Of a stretch of 64,000 nucleotides of DNA, positions 36,201-48,200 are shown one piece after another. The DNA is from Corbicula japonica (taxonomy: Eukaryota; Mollusca; Bivalvia; Venerida; Cyrenidae), in the NCBI GenBank assembly GCA_038501625.1, contig JAZAYU010000013.1:4340001-4404000 (forward strand), written 5' to 3'. The position numbers were made by a program, and so were the translations under genes. Position 1 is the first letter of the stretch; each line of letters starts with the position of its first letter. Below the pieces are notes generated by a model. It had not been told where the DNA came from, made no database searches, and worked only from the letters and a program-made list of their open reading frames with translations.

Positions 36201-39200
36201 TTAACAGACTGTAACCCAATTATGCTGCCTTTATCAGTTTCTGATTAAATATGTTTCAACTTTTGGACAGACCAAGAAATTCTTCTCTTTTATTGATATT
36301 TTCAATTAAATGAAGACTAAACAGTTCTAATCACTTACATAAATACAGACAGAGAACTTGTTATAAATACATTAAGGTTTAAATTAAATCTACAAAAATT
36401 ATGATTAAACTAATGTCATGCGAATCATATCTTCAAAGATAAACACCACTTACCAGAAGAGCTGACTCCCTTGATGCAGTACAAGGTGATTTCAGTGACT
36501 CGAGAAGGGCCTTTGTTTCATCGGTTCCGATTTTAGCACACCCCTTGCCACCACTCACAGATTTGGCAACCTCAACAAGAGCTGCTGTTGCAAGCTGCTG
36601 AATCTTGGTTGTGGATGTACTGATCACCCTGATCAGTAACTGTAGAAGTTCTTTCACTGGAAATAAGGAGGGTCCATATTTCTGAAATGCAAGCAAATCT
36701 TGACAGAACATTATACAACATCACAAATATCATCACGCAAATAATTATGTAAGTGAATGTGTACCAACATATGAGTTGATGCTCCTTATATTTTAATTAA
36801 CCCTCTTTCTGCTTTGAAACTACTTATTTTATATAAAAACAATACTGGATTTTATTAACCTTTTACTTCATTTATACAAGTTTTATCATGTGTTTTACAA
36901 GTGTAGATCCAGACCAGCCGGCACAAATAGCCAGCACATTTGTGCCATCTGATCAGGATATACACTGTTTCAGATTTTGGTCAGAAAAAAACCTATTAAA
37001 TCGAAAAAACAAACAGTGCAGATTCTGATCAGATGGCCCAAGATATGCCTGCTGATCTCTATCTACAATGTTTGCCTGTGGAAAATAGCCATATCCCATG
37101 GAGTAAAGGGTTAAATATCATGTACGCACTTGTCCCATTCCTCTCTTCATGAATATTTACCACTTCGAACGGTGTAATCAGATTGACTTAACAAGGGAAT
37201 AATCACTTCAAAACATGCTCTATTACTTGACAATACTTACAGCTCTCGTCCCCTCCTCATGCCTCATCTGAGCATGGTATGTCACAATCTTCAATGCTTT
37301 ACCCATCAGTCCCTCATCCTTGCCCACAGCTTCACCATCGTTTGCCAACACAGCACTCAGGAAATAAAACATGAATGCAAAACTTGTTGCTGGGTACAGA
37401 GTCCACTCCTGGTCTTGATCATACTGGGCAAAGTTGCTTGAGCTTGGTGGTACGGATTCAGAATAAATCATTTCTATGACCCGAGCAGCTTGTTCTTTCA
37501 GGGGTTCCTGGGACCAGGCTTCTGGGCAGTCACATTCTGGCTTCAACAGTCGCAGTGTAGAATTGCTGAGAAGTGTTCCTATAAAGAAATGTGTAACATT
37601 TACATCATAGATACATGTACATTTATATTGCATGGGCATACAGTGTAGATCAGGGTCTGCCAGCAGATCCATGCCATCTGATCAGGATCTATACAGTTTG
37701 TTTTTTGCCAAAATGTGACCACTGCAGATCCAGATCAGATGGCACAGATGTGCTGGCTGGTCTGGATCTACACTGATTGCACACATGAAAAAGAAACAAG
37801 AGCCAGTCGGAAACGACAGCACGCTCGACTATTCGAAGTCAGACATATTTAAGCACATTTAAAACTGGGCTTCATTTAAACTGGGGAGTGATTCAGGAGT
37901 TTGTGGTGAGGTGTGGTGTGGTGGGTGGTGGTGGGTGGGTGGTGGTGGTTGGGTGGTTGTGGGGTGGGTGGGTGTGGGGTGGGTGGTGGAAGGTGGTGGT
38001 GGGAGGTGGGTGAGTCGGTGTGGGGTGGTGGTGGGTGGGTGGATCGGGGTTGGGTTGGTGGGGGGTGGGTGGGGGGTGGTGGTGGTGGTGGGTAGTGGTA
38101 GGGGGTGGTGATGGGTGGGTGGTTGTGGGGTGGAAGTGGGTGGGTGGAGGGGGGGGGGGGGGGGGGGGGTAAGTTGGTGAGGGGTGGGGGGGGGGGGGTG
38201 GTGGGGGGGGTGGGGGGTGGGTGGTGGTAGTGGGTTGTGGTGGGTGGGTGGGTGGGTGGTGGTGGGTGGTGGGAGGTGGGTCGGTGTGGGGTGGTGGTGG
38301 GTGGGTGGATCGGGGGTGGGTTGGTGGGGGGTGGGTGGGGGGTGGTGGTGGGGGGGTGGGTTGGTGTGTGTGTGGGGTGGGGTGGGTGGTGGTGGTGTGG
38401 TGTGGTGGGTGGGTGGTGGTGGGGGGGGGTGATGGTGGTGGAAGGTGGTGGTGGGAGGTGGGTGTGGGGGGGGGTCGGTGTAGGGTGGGTGTGGGGTTGT
38501 GGTTTGGTAGGGTGGGTGGAGTGGGTGCGTGTGGGGTGGGTGGTGCTGGTGGGGGTGCTGGTGGGTGGTGGTGGGTGGGTGGGTGTGGGGTGGGTGGTGG
38601 TGTGGTGTGGTGTGGTGTGGTGTGGTGTGGTGTGGTGTGGTGTGGTATGGTATGGTATGGTATGGTATGGTATGGTATAGTATAGTATAGTATAGTATAG
38701 TATAGTATAGTATAGTATAGTATAGTATAGTATAACCACTCAACACTTTCAACCAAAGTATGTTAAGTACATCTGTTTTGAACCTTTTCTATAGCATTAC
38801 CTATGAAAAACACTAACATTAAAACTTTAACCATAATTTTTAAGTCTTAATTCTAATTTCTAAGCTAAAAAGGGCAAAAATAAAATAAAAAAAGCAAGGA
38901 TGAGTTATGGGCCTTTGAAAATCAACCAGATGTATGATAAAATAAAGGTATACAAAGTTTTAAAGTTGTTGTTTTAATAGAATGAAAGATATGAGGTTTC
39001 ACCACCTTGCACGCAAACTTTAACCTTAATTTCTAAGTCTAAAAAGGGCAATAATTTGATATAAATCAAAGAAAGAGTTATGGTTATTGGCATACATAGT
39101 CAGGGTCATGATAGTGAACAAGTTTCAAAGCTATAGTACAAGAAGTATGAAAGTAACTAGCTTGCACGCAAACTTTAACCTGAAATTCTAAGTTGAAAAA

Positions 39201-42200
39201 GGGCCATAATTTGATTAAAAATTAAAGAAAGAGTTATGGTTCTTGGCATACATAGTCAGGGTCATGATGGTAAACAAGTGTTGAAAGTTTCAAAGCTATA
39301 GTACAAGAAGTATGAAAGTAACTAGCTTGCACGCAAACTTTAACCTGAAATTCTAAGTTGAAAAAGGGCCATAAAATGGAAGTTAGAGTTATGCTTCTTG
39401 GCATACCCACTCGGGATATGATAATGAAAAAGTGCTGAAAGTTTCAAAGCTGTAGTTTAAGTAGTATGGAAGTTACGGGTTTGTACACTAGCTTGCACGC
39501 AAACTTTAACCTGAAATTCTAAGTCGAAGAAGGGCTATAATTTTAATAAAATGAAAGTAAGAGTTTTGGTTCTTGGCATACACACTTGGGAGATGATGAT
39601 GAACAAGTGTGCCAAGTTTCAAAGTTGTAGTATAAGTAGTATTGAAGTTATGTGTTTGTACAGTAGCTTGCACGCAAACTTTAACCTGAAATTCTAAGTC
39701 GAAAAAAGGGCCATAATTTGATCAAAATGAAAGTTAGAGTTATGGTTCTTGGCATACACACTTGGGACATGATGATGAACAAGTGTGCCAAGTTTCAAAG
39801 CTGTAGTATAAGTAGTATTGAAGTTATGTGTTTGTACAGTAGCTTGCACGCAAACTTTAACCTGAAATTCTAAGTCAAACTAGAATGTTGTGTTCCGCGG
39901 AACACATGTGTCGCCTGCAAGGAAAAAGTTGAAATGTGGGCCTATGTTAAATCATATATAATAACTAGAAATGTGTCCATAGGACACGGATGCCCCCGCT
40001 ATGCATGTTTGTCATGGTGAACATTTATACCAAGTTATTTGAAAATCCAATAAGTAATAACAAACTCACAGCCCAGACAAGAAAATTCTGGTTTTAGTAA
40101 TAGTGACCTTGACCTTGGACCTACAGGCATGGGAATTGTACACAACACAACGCCTTGTTATAGTGAACATTTGTGCCAAATTATTTTGAAATCACTCTGT
40201 CAATAACGAAGTTATAGCCAGAACAAGAAATTTCTATTTTTTGTAACAGTGACCTTGAATTCGGACCTACAGGCATGGGTATTGTACACAACACATCGTC
40301 TTGATATAATGAACATTTATACCAAGTTATTTTAAAACACTTTTATAAGAAATAACAAACTAACAGAGCAGACAAGATTTTTATAACAAAATTCTATTTT
40401 TAGTAACAGTGACCTTTACCTTTAGGCATGGGTGTTGTACACGACACATCGCCTTATCATGGTGAACATTTGTGCCAAGTTATTTTGAAATCCCTCCATT
40501 CATAAGGAAGTTACAGCCTGGACAAGAAAATTCTATTTTTAGTAACAGCGACCTTGACCTTGGACCTACAGGCATGGGTATTGTACGCGACACACCGTCT
40601 TGATATGATGAACATTTATATCAAGTTATTATAAAATCCAATACGAAATAACAAAGTAACAGAGCTGACAAGATTTTTCCAACAAAATTCTATTTTTAGT
40701 AACAGTGACCTTGACCTTGGACCTACAGGTATGGGTGTTGTACGCGACACACCGCCTTGTCATGGTGAACATTTGTGCCAAGTTATTTTGAAATCCCTCC
40801 ATTCATAAGGAAGTTACAGCCTTAACAAGAAAATTCTATTTTTAGTAACAGTGACCTTGACCTTGGACCTACAGGCATGGGTATTGTACGTGACATACCG
40901 TCTTGATATGGTTAACATTTATACCAAGTTATTTTAAAATCCAATAAGAAATAACAAAGTTAAAGAGCGGACAAGAGTTTTCCAACAAAATTCTATTTTA
41001 AGTAACAGTGACCTTGACCTTGGACCTACAGGCATGGGTGTTGTATGCGACACACCGCCATGTCATGGTGAACATTTGTGCCAAGTTATTTTGAAATCCC
41101 TCCATTTATAAGGAAGTTACAGCCCGGACAAGAAAATTCTATTTTTAGTAACAGTGACCTTGACCTTGGACCTACAGGCATGGGTATTGTACGCGACACA
41201 CCGTCTTGATATGGTGAACATTCATACCAAGTTATTTTAAAATCCAATAAGAAATAACAAAGTTACAGAGCGGACAAGATTTTTCCAACAAAATTCTATT
41301 TTAAGTAACAGTGACCTTGACCTTGGACCTACAGGCATGGGTGTTGTATGCGACACACCGCCATGTCATGGTGAACATTTGTGCCAAGTTATTTTGAAAT
41401 CCCTCCATTTATAAGGAAGTTACAGCCCGGAAAAGAAAATTCTATTTTTAATAACAGTGACCTTGACCTTGGACCTACAGGCATGGGTATTGTACGCGAC
41501 ACACCGTCTTGATATGGTGAACATTCATACCAAGTTATTTTAAAATCCAATAAGAAATAACAAAGTTACAGAGCGGACACGATTTTCGAACATACACACA
41601 CACTGACACACTGACACACACACAGCCAGGGTGAACACTATATGCCCTTCCGCCATTACATGGCGGGGGCATAAAAATATTGAAACTGGAGTTATTATTC
41701 TTGTCATCACAGATGGTGTTGTTCGTGCTGATGATATATTCCAAGTATGAAGTGAATAGGACAAGTACTTTCAAAGTTATAGGCAACATTAAGTTTCAGG
41801 TTAAAGTTGCATTTGAAAGGGACATAAGTAAAAAAATATTGAAACTGGAGTTATCATTCTTGTCGTCACAGATGGCTTTGTTCATGCTGATGATATATTC
41901 CAAGTATGAAGTGAATAGGTGAAGTACTTTCAAAGTTATAGGCAACATTAAGTTTCAGGTAAAAGTTGCATTTGAAAGGGGCGTAACTCAAAAAGTATTG
42001 AAACTGGAGTTATTATTCTTGTCGTCACAGATGGCATTGTTCGTGCTGATGATATATTCCAAGTATGAAGTGAAAAGGTCAAGTTCTTTCAAAGTTATAG
42101 GCACCATTAAGTTTCAGGTTAAAGTTGCATTTGAAAGGGGCATAACTCAAAAAATATTAAAACTGGAGTTATCATTCTTGTCGTCACAGATAGCATTGTT

Positions 42201-45200
42201 CGTGCTGATGATATATTCAAAGTATGAAGTGAATAGGACAAGTACTTTCAAAGTTATAGGCAACATTAAGTTTCAGGTTAAAGTTCCATTTGAAAGGGGG
42301 CATAACTAAAAAAATATTGAAACTGGAGTTATTATTCTTGTCATCACAGATGGCGTTGTTCGTGCTGATGATATATTCTAAGTATGAAGTGAAAAGGTCA
42401 AGTACTTTCAAAGTTATAGGCAACATTAAGTTTCAGGTTTAAGTTGCATTTGAAAGGGGCGTAACTAAAAAAATATTGAAACTGGAGTTATCATTCTTGT
42501 CACAGATGGCATTGTTCGTGCTGATGATATATTCCAAGTATGAAGTGAAAATGTCAAGTACTTTCAAAGTTATAGGCAACATTAAGTTTCAGGTTAAAGT
42601 TGCATTTGAAAGGGGCGTAACTAAAAAAATATTGAAACTGGAGTTATCATTCTTGTCACAGATGGCATTGTTCGTGCTGATGATATATTCCAAGTATGAA
42701 GTGAAAATGTCAAGTACTTTCAAAGTTATAGCCAACATTAAGGTAAGACCTGTGTAATAGGCACTATTAAGAATCCAACATCTGATTATATTTTCATCAA
42801 CTGCTTCATACCACTGACTTGTATGCAAAATTTTAATGATTTTCACCGTGTAGTTTTTGAGATTTTTAGCTTTTTTTATTTAAAAAAAGGGAGAAAAAAC
42901 GTGAAAGTATCCTATTTCTTTAATCGGTGACAAAATTTTTTGTTATTGATAAATTCAACCCTAATTTTTTACAGTTTATCCAAAATATGTTATATTTTAC
43001 TAAACCAATTTAAGATATAATATATAAATACAGAATTTATCTTAAAATGACATGTTTTGACCAAATAAATTAAAAAATGCATTTTTTGTATTTCATGAGA
43101 CTAAATTAATGAAAAATGTGCAAAGTCCTGATTGGTGCAATATACCAAACTTTACCATTTTTTAACTATATACCTTAAACAAAATTTAAACCAAATTTCA
43201 GAGAAGTTTACTGTCCAGTTTTAGAAATTTTCCAATTGATGACTTGAATAAACACTATTCTGATAGCGAAAACCCCTTTAATCTTGATTATTTTGCTTAT
43301 TTTAGTTTAAATCATGAGAATTTTATATTCAATGACAGAATTACACAGGAAAAAAAGTATGCCAATTATTTAAGCTCTAGGGATACAAAAAAAAATAGCT
43401 TCCTGTGGGATTTGAACCATGGTCCTCTTGCATGAGAGAAATCTAAGCTAATTTACTACTTTAGTTACCTCCCTTGGATACTCTTCTGGACATAGGTATT
43501 CATTACACAGGTCATACCTTAAGTTTCAGGTTAAAGTTGCATTTGAAAGGGACATAACTAAAAAAATATTGAAACTGGAGTAATCATTCTTGTCGTCACA
43601 GATGGCATTGTTCATGCTGATGATATATTCCAAGTATGAAGTGAATAGGTGAAGTACTTTCAAAGTTATATGCAACATTAAGTTTCAGGTTAAAGTTCCA
43701 TTTGAAAGGGGCATAACTAAAAAAATATTGAAACTGGAGTTTTTATTCTTGTCATCACAGATGGCGTTGTTCGTGCTGATGATATATTCTAAGTATGAAG
43801 TGAATAGGACAAGTACTTTCAAAGTTATAGGCAACATTAAGTTTCAGGTTAAAGTTCCATTTGAAAGGGGCATAACTGAAAAAATATTGAAACTGGAGTT
43901 ATTATTCTTGTCATCACAGATGGCGTTGTTCGTCCTGATGATATATTCTAAGCATGAAGTGAAAAAGTCAAGTACTTTCAAAGTTATTGGCTACATTAAG
44001 TTTCAGGTTAAAGTTGCATTTGAAAGGGGCGTAACTCAAAAAATATTGAAACTGGAGTTATCATTCTTGTCGTCACAGATGGCATTGTTCATGCTGATGA
44101 TATATTCCAAGTATGAAGTGAAAATGTCAAGTACTTTCAAAGTTATTGGCAACATTAAGTTTCAGGTTAAAGTTGGGGGACTACCGGAGGACGGCACAGA
44201 CGACGACGACGAAGACGACGACGCCGCCGCCGCCGGACAATAGGATCCCTATGTGTCTACCTGCTATCGCAGGCGACACAAAATGAAAGTTAGAGTTATG
44301 GTTCTTGGCATACACACTTGGGACATGATGATGAACAAGTGTGCCAAGTTTCAAAGCTGTAGTATAAGTTGTATTGAAGTTATGTGTCTGTACATTAGCT
44401 TGCACGCAAACTTTAACCTGAAATTCTAAGTCGAAAAAGGGCCATAATTTGATCAAAATGAAAGTTAGAGTTATGGTTCTTGGCATACATACTCGGGACA
44501 TGATGATGAACAAGTGTGCCAAGTTTTAAAGCTGTAGCTATAGTAGTTTTTAAGATATCAGTAGGTTGCACGCAAACTTTAACCAAAGCGGGACGCCGAC
44601 GCCCAAGTGAGTACAATAGCTCGACATATTCTTCGAATAGTCGAGCTAAAAACGCAAATGTATCATTATGGAGGAAAAAGATAATAGTTCAATACAGAAT
44701 AGAAAGCTATGGAACAGGATCTTGGCTCATTCAGTATAATGGGAAAAACTGCCTCAAAACAAACAGCTCAGTCTCAGCAACCAATGATCATAAAACTAAA
44801 TCTGGAGACCAGTCTCAAATCTCAAGCATGTGGCTGAAATGGCAACTGGTTGCCAATCTGTTGCTTGATATTTCCATGCCACACTTTCATTATACTGGAA
44901 ATTGGTAGCAACAAACTTAACTACAGTCTTTGAAAATGACCAATTCCAATTGAATTCAAACCTGATGTGCATTTTGTTATGTTACATCAATGTACCAACT
45001 TTTATCAAAGTCTACTTAACCATTATCATGCATGCAAGTCTGCAGTCTGCAAATATTAAATGGAAAAACTGTCAAAAATTTGTAATGTATGACAAAATTT
45101 TAACTTGACCTGCATTTGGTTACATTAAATTAATAAACCACATATTACTGAAATCTGATGACACGTTCCCAATATAATCTGGACAAAAGGGTTTTGGCAA

Positions 45201-48200
45201 ATTTTAATTGGCAAAAAGGCTGTAATAAATAATAATTTCTATAAGAAAATGGTTTGTTGATGAAAGTCAAAGGGTGAAGTGAAGATGCATGGCCAGGAAT
45301 GTTTTGTAAGCCAGTGAAACTTGGTTCCAAAATCAGGGAGACCAATCGCTAAACTTTAACATGTTATTAGTCAGTCTGATGGATGTTCTCAATTTCAATC
45401 AATCAGTTACTCAAAATCAGAGTCTGGTCTCTAATCTCATATCCAGGGAACTAGGTGAACATTCTGCTCCCACATGTGCAACAGTGTACACATTTTCAAA
45501 CAATCAACAACAACATGAATGTAGTCAGGGAAATAGGCATAGTACCATCAACATCAAGTTCTGGAAATGTTACAAACTTACCTAAGTGTGTGTCATCAAA
45601 TGAATTGGTTCCCAGCTCTACAAACACCCAGCTGGCCTGAGGTGCAGCTAGAGGCGAGTGTAGAAGGGGAACCAGGCATCTGCACAGTTCTTTCATGAAG
45701 AGTCCAGTGGAGTCACTGTTGCCTTTAACCATAGCACTCAGAAGCTGACATCCCTTGCATAAATCTTTGTTCAACTACAATATCAAACGACATTCATAGA
45801 AACCTGATTAAAGGCATTTAAACAATTATTATTTTAAAAGGGTCAGCAGTTTGAAACTGGTTTTATTTAAGCTAAATATACAGTCCACACTCGTTGTGTC
45901 GAAGTCGTCGGGACCGTACATTTTAATTCGAGATATCTGAAGTTCGACACATCCCAATTGGCTTCAATGCACGAATATTATACCTATATGTTTCTAATGC
46001 TGACATGATTATGAGTGCTAGTACTCGTTTATGCACAAGAACACGTGTATGTACATTTCAATGGATCACCTAGTTTAACAAAACAGAACTGAAAAATATA
46101 TTAACTTGATTATATTTATTACATGTAAAACAAGAGCCAGTCGGAAACGACAGCACGCTCGACTATTCGAAGTCAGACATATTTAAGCACATTTAAAACT
46201 GGGCTTCATTTAAACTGGGGAGTGATTCAGGAGTTTATGACACCCAACACACACACATGAACAAAAGTTTCTTAATCCAAGTTAGGAAATCAATAAAATA
46301 CACTTAATTTATTATTGTAGTGTTTTTAGAGGGTTTACACAACCCAGTCCATACACCCCTGCCCACCTATAGTGTGGTGTAGTATAGTAAGGTATGGTAT
46401 TGTTGTTGGTGGTGTTGTTGACGGTGTTGTTGTTGGTGGTGTTGTTGTTGGTTGTGTTGTTGGTGTTGTTGTTGTTATTAGGGTTTTTGTTGGTTGTGTT
46501 GTTGGTGTTGTTGTTGGTGGTGGTGGTGTTGTTGTCAGTGTTGTTGCTGTTGGTGGTGGTTGTTGATGCTATTGTTGGTGTTGATGTTGTTGTTGGTGCT
46601 GTTGTTGATGGTGTTGTTGGTGGTGTAGTTGTTGTTATTTGTGTTATTGTTGGTTGTGTTGTTGGTGTTATTGTTGGTGGTGGTGGTGGTATGTGGTGGG
46701 GGGGTGGTGGTAGTGTGGTGTGGTGTGGTGGGTGGTGGTGGGTGGGTGGTGGTGGTGGGTGGTGGTGGTGGGTAGTGGTAGGGGGTGGTGGTGGGTGGGT
46801 GGGTGTGGGGTGGGTGGGGGTGGGTTGGGTGGATGGGTGTGGGGTCAGGGGTGGGTGGGTGGATGGGGGGTGGGTGGGTCGGGGGTGGGTGGGGGTGGTG
46901 GTGGTGGTGGGGGGGAGGGGGGGGTGGGTGTGGGGTGGGTGGTGGTGGTGGGTGGTGGTGGTGGGTGGTGGTGTGGTGGGTGGTGGTGGGTGGGTGGGTG
47001 TGTGGGTGGGTGGGTGGGTGGGTGGAGGGTGGGTGGTGGTGGTGGACAGTGGTGGTGGGAAGTGGGTGTGGGGTGGGTGGGTGTGGGGTGGTGGTGGGTG
47101 GGTGGGTGGGGTGGGTGTGGGGTGTTGTGGTGGTGTTGTTTTCAGTGTTGTTGCTGTTGGTGGTGGTTGTTGATGCTATTGTTGGTGTTGATGTTGTTGT
47201 TGGTGGTGTTGTTGACGGTGTTGTTGGTGGTGTAGTTGTTGTTATTTGTGTTATTGTTGGTTGTGTTGTTGGTGTTATTGTTGGTGGTGGTGGTGGTATG
47301 TGGTGGGGGGGTGGTGGTATTGTGGTGTGGTGTGGTGGGTGGTGGTGGGTGGGTGGTGGGTAGTGGTAGGGGGTGGTGGAGGGTGGGTGGGTGGGGTGGG
47401 GTGGGTGTGGGGGTCAGGGGTGGGTGGGTGGATGGGGGGTGGGTGGGGGGTGGTGGTGGTGGGGTGGGGAGGGGGGGGGTGGGTGTGGGTGGTGGTGGTG
47501 GGTGGTGGTGGTGGGTTGTGGTGTGGTGGGTGGTGGTGGGTGGGTGGGTGTGGGGTGGGTGGTGGTGGTGGACAGTGGTGGTGGGAAGTGGGTGTGGGGT
47601 GGGTGGGTGTGAGGTGGTGGTGGGTGGGTGGGTGGGTGGGTGGGGTGGGTGGGTGTGGGGTGGGTGTGGGGTGGGGGGGGGGTGCTGGTGGGTGGGTGGG
47701 TGTGGTGTGGTGTGGTATGGTATGGTATGGTATGGTATGGTATGGTATGGTATGGTATGGTATAATATAGTATAGTATAGTATAGTATAGTATAGTATAA
47801 CCACTCAACACTTTCAACCAAAGTATGTTAAGTACATCTGTTTTAAACCTTTTCTATAGCATTACCTATGAAAAACACTAACATTGAAACTTTAACCATA
47901 ATTTCTAAGTCTTAATTCTAATTTCTAAGCGAAAAGGGCAAACATTAAATAAAACAAGAGCCAGTCGGAAACGACTGCACGCTCGACTATTTGAAAAGTC
48001 AGAATTATTAAGCACATTGTAACTGGGCTTCATTTAAACTGGGGAGTGATTCAGGAGTTTATGACACCCCCAACAAACACACATGAACAAAAGTTTCTTA
48101 ATCCAAGTTAGGAAATCAATAAATTACACTTAATTTATTCTTGTAGATTTTTTTTAGAGTTTACACAACCCAGCCCATAAACCCCTGATCCCACACCCAT

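Larger units (their letters stand above)
39879..44283 (+). mobile_element. Tandem-core element E, inserted in A
   Basis: Starts ACTAGAATG, hairpin TGTTCCGCGGAACA (39891-39904), then TGTGTCGCCTGC (39907-39918), mirrored by GCAGGCGACACA at 44269-44280. The core unit is ~157 bp (GAAACTGGAGTTATTATTCT, GCTGATGATATATTCCAAGT). A GACGAC/GCCGCC trinucleotide run is at 44196-44235. Elements D and F are inserted in it. About 20 bp of the A core are missing at the junction. Confidence 0.8.
37796..44651 (+). mobile_element. Tandem-core HINE/pearl-like element A, interrupted by element E
   Basis: Starts ACAAG, hairpin GTCG-GAAA-CGAC (37806-37817), then GCTCGACTATTCGAAG (37823). A G/T-rich block follows, then ~170-bp core units (GCTTGCACGCAAACTTTAAC, TTATGGTTCTTGGCATACA), a GACGCC-type short repeat, and the mirror end CTTCGAATAGTCGAGC (44631-44646) with TAAAA. 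No coding capacity. Element E sits inside the core. Confidence 0.8.

Noticed and set aside
37859..38752. Long open frames (287-297 codons, minus strand) and plus-strand Gly/Val/Trp frames
   Set aside because: Pure consequence of G/T-rich simple repeats, open in several frames at once, with no domain, start context or conservation.
41680..44243. Frames with repeated [22 protein letters not shown] peptides
   Set aside because: The peptide repeat follows the 157-bp DNA unit of element E. Frames break at unit boundaries and on both strands, so this is not a repeat protein.
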